Source of the DNA: Georhizobium profundi | Lineage (GTDB): Bacteria; Pseudomonadota; Alphaproteobacteria; Rhizobiales; Rhizobiaceae | DNA: 64,000 nt | Direction: 5' to 3' | NCBI RefSeq assembly: GCF_003952725.1 | Contig: NZ_CP032509.1 | Span: 1,264,001 to 1,328,000 of the forward strand | Shown: piece after piece, positions 47,028-56,367 of the stretch | Position numbering within the stretch: position 1 is the first letter of the stretch | Layout: each line of letters begins with the position of its first letter | Notes under the pieces: generated by a model | What the model saw: only the letters and a program-made list of their open reading frames with translations | Told to the model about the DNA's origin: nothing | Databases searched by the model: none | Made by a program: the position numbers and the translations under genes

Positions 47028-48865
47028 TCAACGCTTCGTCTTAAATGGGAGGCGCCGTGCCATCATGCGAAATGGGCGTGTCAGACGCCAAGAGAGGGTG
47101 GAGCGGGCTTCCGCCAGTTTGACTTCGGCCGAGGCCGCCCGTGCTCCCAATGTCGCGAGCTGGTGCTGGACGTTGTTCAGCTGCTGACGCACGGCATCTC
47201 GATCCGCTGCAATCTGCGATCGATCCAGTTCGACTGCGGCTGCGTTTTCCACCAGTGCGGCAAGATGGCGATGTGCCTCATCGCGCTCCGCGGCAATCCT
47301 CGCGCGATCCAGTTCGACCGCAGCGGCGTTTTCCGCTAATGCCGCTAGATGCTGATGAGCTTCATCGCGCTCATGGCTGATGGTTGCAAGGTCTTCCGCA
47401 TGTTGGGCCGAGCGCGCGGTCGCCTCGTCCTGATAACGAAGGATGACTGTCTGGATCTTGGCGAGTTCAGCGTCCCGACGCTCGGTCGCTGCCCTCAGCT
47501 GAGCGTTCTCTTCGCTTCGTTTCTTCACTTCGACTTCAAGCTCAGCAAGTCTCTGCTGTGCTGCGGCGAGGGCAGTGCGGGCTTCGCTCAATTCATTCCA
47601 AACGTCGTCACGTTCCGCTTTGCTTTGGGCGAGCATGCTCGTGTGACGATGGACTTCGGCCGCCAGACCATCGCGCTCTGTCGTCAAAGCTTCGATCTGG
47701 TTCTGTTGCGCTACAGTGCTTTCTCTGAGTTCCAAGAGTTGTTGTTCTACGCGTTGAACCTCATCATCTCCTTGCGGGCGCAAGGCGGATAGCTCGGCGA
47801 TCCGAGCGAGAGCCCCGTCGCGCTCCTCCTTGAGGCGAACGATGACGTTATGTCGTTCATTGCTTTTGGCGCGCACCGCCTCGATCTCAGTTCGGATCGC
47901 ATCACGCTCGCCGCGTGCCTCATCCCTTTCAAGGAGCAGCGCCCGCACCTTCGGGGAGACCGCGCCGCTGAATGCTGCAGCACTCTCGTCGAATGATGCC
48001 TTGATGACGTCCAACCTCTGGTGATCGTTTAGGTCTTCGCCCTTTGACGCCCATCGCTCAAGGATCGTGTACACTTCATCGATCCAGTTCGTGAGAAGTG
48101 CATGAGAAGCGACGGCCGAAGCCGCAGCCTTGTTGTGTCTCAGTTCTGGCCGGATGATGTCGTTCAGGTCCTTGGCGTTGGACGCCGCGAGCTTCGGCCA
48201 GGCCAAATCAAATTGACGCGAGATTTTCTCCGCGACAGCGGGCCAGTCGTTAAGAACCGCATCATAACTGGTGAAGGTGCGCCGCTGACCGCGGCTTCCA
48301 GCTTCAGCGTCCAGAACGTAACGCAGCCAGACCAGCTTCGAATAATCAAGGTCCAATCCGTTCCGATTATGCAGCGATGCCGCAACCTCGCTTGGTTCGC
48401 GATGTGTATGAACGAACAGCGGTTCGACATCGAGATCGTCAAGGGCATCCACCCACAGCGGAACCAGCCTGCACGTCCGCGGATCCTTGGCGACGAAAAG
48501 CGCCGAACTTCCGAACTCGGACATCGCCACCTCTTTCAAGGCTGCTCGATACTCGTGAGCTTTCGGCGATTTCATCCAACCTGGGGGAAGGGTCTGTAGT
48601 CGTCCCACGTGAGCCCTGCGCTCGCAAGAACCTTGTCCTGGAGCATATAGATCGGTCGGGACTCAAAGTGACCGAGTTCGTTGTTGGCAGTTGGGCCAAG
48701 CAAGTTCGCTGGTCCGTCTCCACCAAGCCGCATCATCAACCCGGCCAAAGCGGACGTGCCCGAGCGGTGCATGCCAAGGACCACCAGTGCCTTCCGAGCA
48801 CGAGCGGCGCTACGGTTCCGCGAATCGCCGCTCGAATCGAGCGGGCGCTTTTTCTTGATTTTCAT
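47028..48865 (-). pseudogene. Sulfotransferase with a coiled-coil tail, split by a frameshift in a C run
   Basis: The 5' part (ATG 48865, AGAGGA upstream) encodes ALVVLGMHRSGTSALAGLMM, the 5'-phosphosulfate loop of sulfotransferases, to WDDYRPFPQ, and then reaches a stop at 48572. The rest of the enzyme (PGWMKSPKAHEYRAALKEVA, FVHTHREPSEVAASLHNRNG) and about 300 residues of coiled coil (long heptad runs of Glu, Ala, Arg, Leu) continue in the frame ending at 47028. The two frames join in a run of five G on the plus strand (48583-48587); six would restore one protein of about 610 residues. It is either a true frameshift, a slippage site or a sequencing error. An intact form would sulfate a surface glycan. 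Confidence 0.8.
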
Positions 48866-48926
48866 CGCTTTTCCTCTGCGCTGGGCATCGATCACGGGAG
48901 GTACTTTCCAGGCTTTGTAGGAAGCC

Positions 48927-49712
48927 CTAATACACCAATGTCCGCGAATAGCGCTCCACGAGCAGTCCAAGAAGAAGCGTAATTGCGCCACATGCGATCA
49001 GGTATCCCTTGTCGAGAACCTGGGTGGGATAATCCAGATAATAGGCCGACCGCAACCATTCGACGCCGTGCAATACGGGGTTCCAAGCGAGGACCTCGAT
49101 CACTGGGGCGGGCAGTGATGAAGCAACAAAAAGCGTCCCCGAAAGAATATAAACGAGGATGGTGGCGAGCATGTATGCCATCGCGACTGCCGGTACAATG
49201 GCTGCAGCCAAGCTCATCAAGAAGCCAACGCCTATTGCCAGTACGAGGGTGGCTGCAAGGGCTGCTACGGCGTTTGGTACATCAATCGGCAATGCCGGTT
49301 GCCCCATGAGAGCAAAGATCAAGACGACGAGCACTGCCATCAGGCATGATCCGAAAACTTCTAACACTGCGCGTCCGAAAATGATGTCGGTCACGCGGAT
49401 CGCCGGAAACGATAGCATTGGTCTGTTGGCCTGGATCGAAACCACCATCATCCGAGATACATACATGAAGGCCAATGTCGGGACCAAGCCGGTACCAAAA
49501 AAAAGCATTAGGCTGTCGCCGTACGGTGCTGAGCGTCCCAACACGCTGTAGATCAGCAACAAGATCATCATGTGTCCGAGCGGAAAGAAGATGACGATCA
49601 AAAATCCAAGACCGTGATCGAAAAAGCGCGTACGCATATCACGCAGCATCACTGCCTTCATGACATTGCCCTTACGACGGGCTGCGGTCAGGAAAGACGT
49701 ACGACTTGGCAC
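48927..49712 (-). CDS. ABC-2 type polysaccharide export permease
   Basis: A 261-residue KpsM/Wzm-like permease with six membrane helices: RTRFFDHGLGFLIVIFFPLG opens the first, and VAALAATLVLAIGVGFLMSL and ILVYILSGTLFVASSLP follow. The ABC-2 signature LPAPVIEVLAWNPVLHGVEW is in the C-terminal part. The GTG at 49712 with AGAGGA upstream is the start. It would export a lipid-linked or capsular polysaccharide, but its ATPase partner (KpsT/Wzt) is not in the window. Confidence 0.9.
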   Translation of the reverse strand: MPSRTSFLTAARRKGNVMKAVMLRDMRTRFFDHGLGFLIVIFFPLGHMMILLLIYSVLGRSAPYGDSLMLFFGTGLVPTLAFMYVSRMMVVSIQANRPMLSFPAIRVTDIIFGRAVLEVFGSCLMAVLVVLIFALMGQPALPIDVPNAVAALAATLVLAIGVGFLMSLAAAIVPAVAMAYMLATILVYILSGTLFVASSLPAPVIEVLAWNPVLHGVEWLRSAYYLDYPTQVLDKGYLIACGAITLLLGLLVERYSRTLVY

Positions 49713-49772
49713 AGCGGTTTCCTCTTCGAAGGCATTCGAGCATCAGTCACTGAAGCAGCACGATGATCTCGG

Positions 49773-52583
49773 CTACCTGGTTAAGCCTCTGCCATGAATG
49801 GCTTTCACGCTGTATCCGGCATCTTCCACGATAACCGGAGTGAGGCGTTCTAGCGCGTGTAGGATTGTCCCATCATAAGCTACCGGTTCTTCTGGAAAAT
49901 CGGACAATTCAAATTCGGCACCGAAAAGTCTACTCAGCGCTTTCGTTCTGGCGAAGAACATGTTTCCGACTGGAAATTCAATAAACTCCGGGACCGACGA
50001 CAACCCGACGCGCGGCGCAATCCGAGTGGCAACGTCAAAATTATCGGTCCATCCGACGGATTGAGGATCCTCGGGATAAATGAGCCCTAATTCTGGGTTT
50101 CGATCGAACGCTGCTAAAATTTGGTCCAAGGATTTATATCGGCCTCCCAGCAACGTTTCGAGTAGAAAGTCGCGCCAGACTGAGACCGTATCTTCTGCGA
50201 TGTCCATGCTCTTCTTGCTATGGATGTGCCCGATCACTTCGAAATCAGACATGCGGTCTTTGAACCCACACAGGAATGGACCGATGTCCCGGCCCTTATT
50301 CGGAACAACCCGAATTTCTACAGAACCCGAATAATTTGAGAACGCCTCAGCTGCGACCGACGTATTGATCGTTTCGGTGACGGTGATTAGCAAGGTCGGG
50401 CGCGAACGATTGAGGGAGATGCGTCGGCAGATTTCCAGAGCTTGGTCCGGATAATGAAGATGAATATGCAGGGCCACATCCGCGTCCCTCAAGGGAACAG
50501 CCGGTTTGTCGCTCTGCTTAAGCTGCACGACATCACGGACCCATGGCCCAGATGGTCGACCTGCTCGCAAGAAGTGCGCATAAGCGTTCTCATATGGCAG
50601 CTTTGCAAGCGAAGGATGGGACGCGGCATAGTGAGCTGGATAAAAGCCGGGTATTGGCCGGCGTTCTATGCCATTCGACGTTCTGTTTACGGATGCAGCG
50701 CACAGCCGGACATAGTTGGACACGACGTCTTTCTGATCAGGATCGTCCTGGATACCGAGCATGTCGAAATCGACACCGCCATGCTTTAATATCGTCTCGA
50801 CATCTGTTCGCTCTTGTCGGCTAATGGCCACGGCTTGCTCAAGCAGGTTTTGAAGGTTGTCGACATAGTCGACCATGTTGAATTGCTTGGAGGCCAGCCG
50901 CTTCAGATGCTCGCTGGTCTTTCGGCTTCTCTTCTCGTTCGACTGCAGTTCAATGAGAGCCGCAGCCGCTGCCTCGATGTCCAGATATGGAACGACGAGC
51001 GATGAAAGCAACTCATCGGACTCCAGGTATTCGGAGACGCCATTGGCGTCTTTGAATGAGACCAACGGCAGTCCTTCAGCGATTGCATCGATCGCAACGT
51101 TCGGAAACGGATCCAGCCGCGAACTAAGAAGCATCGCATCTGCCGTTCTATACAGTTTCAATAACGCCTCAGCATCCATTGCGGGCATCAGAGAAACGAC
51201 ATCATCGAGACCACTGCGTTCGATTTGATCCTTCAACCAAGCGGAGTAGCCAAGATCGCGCACTGGATCATAGCCCTCTCCAACCCACACAAAAGCGACA
51301 TTGGTTTCGGGGTTTAGTCGCTTATAGGCTGCCGCTGTGGCGATGAACAGATCAACACCTTTCCGGTACTGGACGTATCCGCAGCCGATGCAAACAAAAT
51401 CAGCCTTGTCGAATTCAACTGAGGGCTTAGCGGCGACAGTATTGTCCGAGACTGTTGCTCCTACGTTAGGAATTACGCAGCGGCCTTGTGGTCGAACCAC
51501 CGAATGTCGGAAATGGCCGGTGATGCCAGCTTCTAGTGCTGACTTCTGGGTCAGGGATGACGAAAAGACCACTCTCTGCGAGCTTGCTAGCACAGTCGCA
51601 AGGGTGAGCGGTTGCACATAAGTCGCGAATTCATGAATGAGCGACACGATGGGGACATTGGCAACTGAAAGCGCCGCCACGATTGCGGCCGTTTCGACGC
51701 TGTTTGCGAGAGCAGCGGTTACGTTGAATTCCGAGACCAGCGGCTGAATAAGCTTTGCCGCTAGCAACTCCGAACTCATTCTGCCGATGTTCACATCGCC
51801 GACAACAATCTTAACCGCGAAATCGCCAGCATAGCGAAGCAGCGGGCCATCTCTCAAAGAGATGAGGACGACGTTGTGCGTTCGAGCAAATTGCTCAAGT
51901 AGGTTTATCCCGAGAATGGGGGCGCCCGTGAACGATCCCTCGTGAATAACCAAAGCGACTGTTTTTTTGGAACTATCGTAAACGCGCTTTCCGGGCCGAA
52001 AACACGAGCCGAAATCGTAGTGACCAATTCGGCCCTCCTTTCTGCCATGAAGCAAATAATGATAGAAAAGGGCGCCGTAATTTTTCAGATCGGAATAGGA
52101 GCGGTAAACAACAGGGTCGAAATTGGGGTTTGGCCTAAAGCCTCGCGATTCACCCTTTGCCAGATAATGACGTACGGCTTGTTCAGCGTTTTTGAAACGC
52201 TCGCCACTTTGCCCTGCGTAATAGTCGACGTCGAATTCCCCTGAATCGATGATTACTCTTTTGATGCTTTTAGCAACGCCGTCAGTGGAACTGATTGGTG
52301 ACTTAGCCGCCCGTCCCTCTTTGTGCCCATACCGGACATAATGGACGAAAAGGGGTAGCGACCAACCACTCAGATCGGGGTTGGCAGTAAGATAGTATCT
52401 GGGATCAAAACCGGGATTGGCGCTAAGGCCTCGGCGTTCGCCCGATTCGATATAATGATATATGGCTGTATACAGGCTAAGATGTCTTTTGCCAGACTGC
52501 TTCCGATAATGGTCTAAATCAAACAGTTTGCTATTCTTAATTTCGATCAGAGACCGAATAGTGTCTTTATGAGAGAGTCTCAT
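49773..52583 (-). CDS. Glycosyltransferase with two N-terminal FD-YY repeats, GT4 core and RgpF-like C-terminus
   Basis: A 936-residue protein (ATG 52583; a TTG at 52595 is the alternative). The N-terminal ~200 residues contain repeated FDPRYYLTANPDL...YGHKEGR units also found in large polysaccharide glycosyltransferases. Residues about 215-600 form a GT4-type transferase (GYVQYRKGVDLFIATAAAYK, DAMLLSSRLDPFPNVAIDAI with the conserved EX7E-like segment region). The C-terminal ~280 residues are an RgpF-like module with the diagnostic VIGHIHSKKSMD. Shares the RgpF module with the large transferase at 43054-46974, so both probably act on the same chain. Confidence 0.87.
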   Translation of the reverse strand: MRLSHKDTIRSLIEIKNSKLFDLDHYRKQSGKRHLSLYTAIYHYIESGERRGLSANPGFDPRYYLTANPDLSGWSLPLFVHYVRYGHKEGRAAKSPISSTDGVAKSIKRVIIDSGEFDVDYYAGQSGERFKNAEQAVRHYLAKGESRGFRPNPNFDPVVYRSYSDLKNYGALFYHYLLHGRKEGRIGHYDFGSCFRPGKRVYDSSKKTVALVIHEGSFTGAPILGINLLEQFARTHNVVLISLRDGPLLRYAGDFAVKIVVGDVNIGRMSSELLAAKLIQPLVSEFNVTAALANSVETAAIVAALSVANVPIVSLIHEFATYVQPLTLATVLASSQRVVFSSSLTQKSALEAGITGHFRHSVVRPQGRCVIPNVGATVSDNTVAAKPSVEFDKADFVCIGCGYVQYRKGVDLFIATAAAYKRLNPETNVAFVWVGEGYDPVRDLGYSAWLKDQIERSGLDDVVSLMPAMDAEALLKLYRTADAMLLSSRLDPFPNVAIDAIAEGLPLVSFKDANGVSEYLESDELLSSLVVPYLDIEAAAAALIELQSNEKRSRKTSEHLKRLASKQFNMVDYVDNLQNLLEQAVAISRQERTDVETILKHGGVDFDMLGIQDDPDQKDVVSNYVRLCAASVNRTSNGIERRPIPGFYPAHYAASHPSLAKLPYENAYAHFLRAGRPSGPWVRDVVQLKQSDKPAVPLRDADVALHIHLHYPDQALEICRRISLNRSRPTLLITVTETINTSVAAEAFSNYSGSVEIRVVPNKGRDIGPFLCGFKDRMSDFEVIGHIHSKKSMDIAEDTVSVWRDFLLETLLGGRYKSLDQILAAFDRNPELGLIYPEDPQSVGWTDNFDVATRIAPRVGLSSVPEFIEFPVGNMFFARTKALSRLFGAEFELSDFPEEPVAYDGTILHALERLTPVIVEDAGYSVKAIHGRGLTR

Positions 52584-52595
52584 TACATTGTCCAA

Positions 52596-53513
52596 TCATC
52601 TGGTTTTTTTGGCCTGAATGGCTCTGGCAAATGCTCGAACACTACTTTCTGGATCAGCGCTTGGTTTCCACTGCAACAAATCTGAGGCGCGCTGAACATC
52701 AAGAATGCTGGCTTGTATGTCAAAAGGCCTTGCGTCCAGATACTTGACGTTGGCCTTCAAGCCAATTTCTTCTTCAAATATTGCAATTAGTCGATTTAAG
52801 GATAATCCAATACCTGCGCCTATGTTAAAGACAGAGGGCCTTCGGACGGATGCGCCTTCTTGCAGCATAATTTTAGTGAGCGCTATGGATACATCACGAG
52901 CCGGAATGTAGTCGCGCAGATTTTCTCCATCACCCCAAATTGTAATGGGTTCACCTTTTGCGATTTTCTTTGCAAAGATGGGGATGACGCCCTGAAGGCG
53001 TGCGGCGGACTGCCCCTCTCCAAATGGGTTGCTAACACGGGCGATGCGTATATCGGCTCCAAGATGCGAATAGTAATCAGCATATTGCTCGGCGGACGAT
53101 TTTCCCAACCCGTAGGCACCGATCGGATTGAGGGGACATGTTTCCGGCGTCGGAGTAATTGCCGCATTGCCATACACAGTTCCACCAGATGAGACGAAAA
53201 CGATCGGGATCTTTTGTGATCGAGCGAACTGAAAGAGGGCGACTGTGCCCGCTACGTTTGTAGCAATGTCTTGATAGGGATTTGCTTCCGCAACAGCGGG
53301 TGTGGTCGACCAAGCGAGGTGAAATATTCCATCGGCTCCCGTCGCTGCCAGGTTCGACAGAGTGGTCAAATCGCCAAGATCGAAATGCACCATCGTTTGA
53401 TGCGCGACAGAGTGCCGACCGGCTCTAATCACCTCATGACCACTATGATCGAGGTGTAAGGCCAGATCTGAACCCAAAAAGCCAGTCGAGCCGGTCACAA
53501 TGTATCGCGCCAT
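52596..53513 (-). CDS. NAD-dependent sugar-nucleotide epimerase/dehydratase or 4-ketoreductase
   Basis: A 305-residue extended-SDR enzyme. The Rossmann motif YIVTGSTGFLGSDL, the central FVSSGGTVYG and the active-site YGLGKSSAEQ (Tyr-x-x-x-Lys) are intact. Relatives act on UDP-, GDP- or dTDP-sugars as epimerases, dehydratases or 4-ketoreductases. Because rfbD is absent from the rfb cluster next to it, this enzyme may reduce the dTDP-4-keto-6-deoxysugar to something other than rhamnose (for example a fucose-, talose- or quinovose-type sugar). That is inference from context. ATG 53513. Confidence 0.87.
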   Translation of the reverse strand: MARYIVTGSTGFLGSDLALHLDHSGHEVIRAGRHSVAHQTMVHFDLGDLTTLSNLAATGADGIFHLAWSTTPAVAEANPYQDIATNVAGTVALFQFARSQKIPIVFVSSGGTVYGNAAITPTPETCPLNPIGAYGLGKSSAEQYADYYSHLGADIRIARVSNPFGEGQSAARLQGVIPIFAKKIAKGEPITIWGDGENLRDYIPARDVSIALTKIMLQEGASVRRPSVFNIGAGIGLSLNRLIAIFEEEIGLKANVKYLDARPFDIQASILDVQRASDLLQWKPSADPESSVRAFARAIQAKKTR

Positions 53514-53564
53514 CGGATCAGCCTATGTCTGAAGGCGTTCGGTCATTTCCCCCAATCAGCACTC

Positions 53565-54617
53565 TCATGCGTATTGCTTCTCCAGCCAGTTCTTGTAGGC
53601 GCCGGATGTGACGCGGTCGACCCAGCCCTGGTTGGCGAGGTACCAGTCGACGGTGCGGGCGATGCCGGTGTCGAAGGTCTCGGCGGGCTGCCAGTTCAGT
53701 TCGGTCGCGATCTTGGTGGCGTCGATGGCGTAACGCTTGTCGTGGCCGGGCCGGTCGCGGACATGGGTGATCTGGCTGGCGTAACTCTGGCCGTCTGAGC
53801 GTGGGCGGCGTTCGTCGAGCAGCGCGCAGATGGTGCGCACCACCTCGATATTGGTCTTCTCGTTGAAGCCGCCGATATTGTACTTCTCGCCGAGCCGACC
53901 GGCTTCGAGCACGCGGCGGATCGCCGAGCAGTGGTCGCCGACATAGAGCCAATCGCGGATCTGCGTGCCGTCGCCATAGATGGGCAGGGGCTCGCCCTTG
54001 AGCGCCCGGTGGATGACGAGCGGGATCAGCTTTTCGGGGAAGTGATAAGGCCCGTAATTGTTGGAGCAGTTGGTGATGATCACCGGCAGCCCGTAAGTGT
54101 GGTGATAGGCGCGGGCAAAATGATCCGCCGCCGCCTTGGAGGCCGAATAGGGGCTGTTCGGCTCGTAAGTGTTGGTCTCCGAAAACGCCGGCGCATCGCG
54201 ATCGAGCGAACCGTAGACCTCGTCGGTCGACACATGGATGAAGCGGCGTCCGTCTGAGGCAGCATTCGGTCCCCAGGCGTGGCGGGCGGCTTCGAGCAGG
54301 CGGAAGGTGCCGGTGACATTGGTGTCGAGGAAGGCTTCGGGGCCATGGATCGAGCGATCCACATGGCTTTCGGCGGCGAAATGGACGACGGCGCGGATAT
54401 CGTCGGAGGCGAAGATTCTCTTCAGCGCGTCTGCGTCGCAGATATCGGCCTGGACGAAGCGGTGCGCCGGGTTGCCTTCGAGCGAGGCCAGATTGTCCAT
54501 GTTGCCGGCATAGGTGAGTTTGTCGAGATTGATGACAGGCTCGTCGCTGGCCTTCAGCCAGTCGAGGACGAAATTGCTGCCGATGAAGCCGGCACCGCCG
54601 GTGACGAGAATGGTCAT
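53565..54617 (-). CDS. rfbB: dTDP-glucose 4,6-dehydratase
   Basis: A 350-residue SDR enzyme. It has ILVTGGAGFIGSNFV at the N-terminus, the dehydratase block HFAAESHVDRSI, active-site YSASKAAADH and NNYGPYHFPEKLIP. It converts dTDP-glucose to dTDP-4-keto-6-deoxyglucose. ATG 54617 is used; the longer frame has no similarity upstream. It belongs to rfbA-rfbC-rfbB on this strand, in that order. Confidence 0.96.
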   Translation of the reverse strand: MTILVTGGAGFIGSNFVLDWLKASDEPVINLDKLTYAGNMDNLASLEGNPAHRFVQADICDADALKRIFASDDIRAVVHFAAESHVDRSIHGPEAFLDTNVTGTFRLLEAARHAWGPNAASDGRRFIHVSTDEVYGSLDRDAPAFSETNTYEPNSPYSASKAAADHFARAYHHTYGLPVIITNCSNNYGPYHFPEKLIPLVIHRALKGEPLPIYGDGTQIRDWLYVGDHCSAIRRVLEAGRLGEKYNIGGFNEKTNIEVVRTICALLDERRPRSDGQSYASQITHVRDRPGHDKRYAIDATKIATELNWQPAETFDTGIARTVDWYLANQGWVDRVTSGAYKNWLEKQYA

Positions 54618-54718
54618 GGAAAAAGCTGTCCTGTCGTCTGTTCTTGCGCCGCTACATCGTTCAACCGGGTGAGGCAACCATCACGAGCGTATTGCAACCC
54701 GCTTCCTGAGAGTGCCGC

Positions 54719-55270
54719 TTATTCAAAATGCTTCGCGTCCTTCAGGGGCGGAGCCTTGCCATCCTTCTCCGACACCTGGATGACGGCCGGATCGAGATGC
54801 CAGTCGATGCCAAGCTCCGGATCGTTCCAGGCGATCGCACCCTCGCATTCCGGCGCATAGGTGTCGGTCGTCTTGTAGAGAAACTCGGCATGGTCGGAAA
54901 GTGTGACGAAACCATGGGCAAAGCCCGCCGGGATCCACAGCTGCCGCTTGTTCTCGGCCGAGAGCACCGCCCCCACATGCTGGCCGAAGGTCGGCGAGGA
55001 GCGGCGGATATCGACGGCGACGTCATAGACCTCGCCGGAGACGACGCGCACGAGCTTGCCCTGCGCATGCGGCGGCAGCTGGTAGTGCAACCCGCGCAAG
55101 ACGCCACGCGACGAGCGGGAGTGGTTGTCCTGAACGAAGGTGACGTCGGCACCGGTGCCCTCGCGGAACCGTGCCGCGTTGAAGCTCTCCATGAAGAAGC
55201 CGCGCTCGTCGCCGAAGACCTTCGGCTCGATCAGGAAGACGCCGGAAAGCGCAAGCTCCTCGAACATCAT
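54719..55270 (-). CDS. rfbC: dTDP-4-dehydrorhamnose 3,5-epimerase
   Basis: A 183-residue RmlC-type cupin epimerase: [34 protein letters not shown] with the catalytic His, and [14 protein letters not shown]. The ATG at 55270 overlaps the rfbA stop by 4 bp (55267-55270). It epimerises C3 and C5 of the product of RfbB. Confidence 0.96.
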   Translation of the reverse strand: MMFEELALSGVFLIEPKVFGDERGFFMESFNAARFREGTGADVTFVQDNHSRSSRGVLRGLHYQLPPHAQGKLVRVVSGEVYDVAVDIRRSSPTFGQHVGAVLSAENKRQLWIPAGFAHGFVTLSDHAEFLYKTTDTYAPECEGAIAWNDPELGIDWHLDPAVIQVSEKDGKAPPLKDAKHFE

Positions 55271-56145
55271 GCCAGAACCCGATCGCTCAAGAGCTGGATC
55301 AGGTAACGGCCGTAATTGTTCTTGGCGAGCGGAGCGGCAAGCGCCTTCAGCGTATCCGCATCGATCCAGCCGGAGCGGTAGGCGATCTCCTCGGGGCAGG
55401 CGATCTTCAGGCCCTGGCGATGCTCCAGCGTGGCGATGAAGTTGCCGGCATCGAGCAGGCTGTCATGGGTGCCGGTGTCGAGCCAGGCATAGCCGCGCCC
55501 CATGATCTCGACGTTCAGCAGGCCCTCGTCGAGATATTGCTGGTTGAGATCGGTGATCTCCAACTCGCCCCGGTGCGAGGGCTTCACCTGGCGTGCTCGA
55601 TCGACGACGGAACCATCATAGAAATAGAGCCCGGTGACCGCATAATTCGACTTCGGTTGCTTCGGCTTCTCCTCCAGGCTCAGCACCTTGCCGTCCTGGT
55701 CGAACTCGACGACGCCGTACCGCTCCGGGTCCTGGACGTGATAGGCAAAGACGCTGGCGCCCTTCTCGCGCGAGGCCGCATTGTCGAGCAGTCTGCGCAG
55801 ATCCTCGCCATGGAAGATGTTGTCGCCGAGCACCAGCGCGCATGGCGAACCATCGAGGAACTCAGCCCCGATCAGGAACGCCTGCGCCAGGCCGTCGGGC
55901 GACGGCTGCACGGCATAGGAGAAGCTGATGCCCCAGCGCGAGCCATCGCCCAGCATCTGCTCGAAGCGCGGCGTGTCCTCCGGCGTCGAGATGATCAAAA
56001 TGTCCCGGATGCCCGCATGCATCAGCGTCGAGATCGGATAATAGATCATCGGCTTGTCGTAGACTGGCAGCAGTTGCTTGGAGACTGCGCTTGTCACCGG
56101 ATAAAGCCGCGTTCCGCTGCCGCCTGCGAGTATGATGCCTTTCAT
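55267..56145 (-). CDS. rfbA: Glucose-1-phosphate thymidylyltransferase
   Basis: A 292-residue RmlA-type nucleotidyltransferase. The N-terminus has [17 protein letters not shown] and [18 protein letters not shown], then [11 protein letters not shown] and [13 protein letters not shown] residues near the middle. It couples glucose-1-phosphate to dTTP. It is the first gene of the rfbA-rfbC-rfbB unit, divergent from ugd, with a 222-bp promoter region between them. Confidence 0.96.
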   Translation of the reverse strand: MKGIILAGGSGTRLYPVTSAVSKQLLPVYDKPMIYYPISTLMHAGIRDILIISTPEDTPRFEQMLGDGSRWGISFSYAVQPSPDGLAQAFLIGAEFLDGSPCALVLGDNIFHGEDLRRLLDNAASREKGASVFAYHVQDPERYGVVEFDQDGKVLSLEEKPKQPKSNYAVTGLYFYDGSVVDRARQVKPSHRGELEITDLNQQYLDEGLLNVEIMGRGYAWLDTGTHDSLLDAGNFIATLEHRQGLKIACPEEIAYRSGWIDADTLKALAAPLAKNNYGRYLIQLLSDRVLA

Positions 56146-56367
56146 GACGCGCCCTTTTTTGCTGTCGATGCCGCGTGTCGATGATCACGCGAATTAGACG
56201 TTGGCAGTAAGGATGTGTCTTTTTCCCGTCAAATGGTTTGTTGGCGGGAGTGAATTACAATAGGTCACGATCCGGCAAGTGACTGGTCGCCATTACGTCT
56301 GTGATTGTGAGCCAGATAAGCTTTGCTGCAGGCTCAGCCGTATTCAACAAGAAAGCTCTGATTTCTG

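Noticed and set aside
52583..52595. TTG at 52595 as start of the GT4/RgpF protein
   Set aside because: Four extra residues only; the ATG at 52583 is a better codon, though neither has a strong ribosome-binding site.
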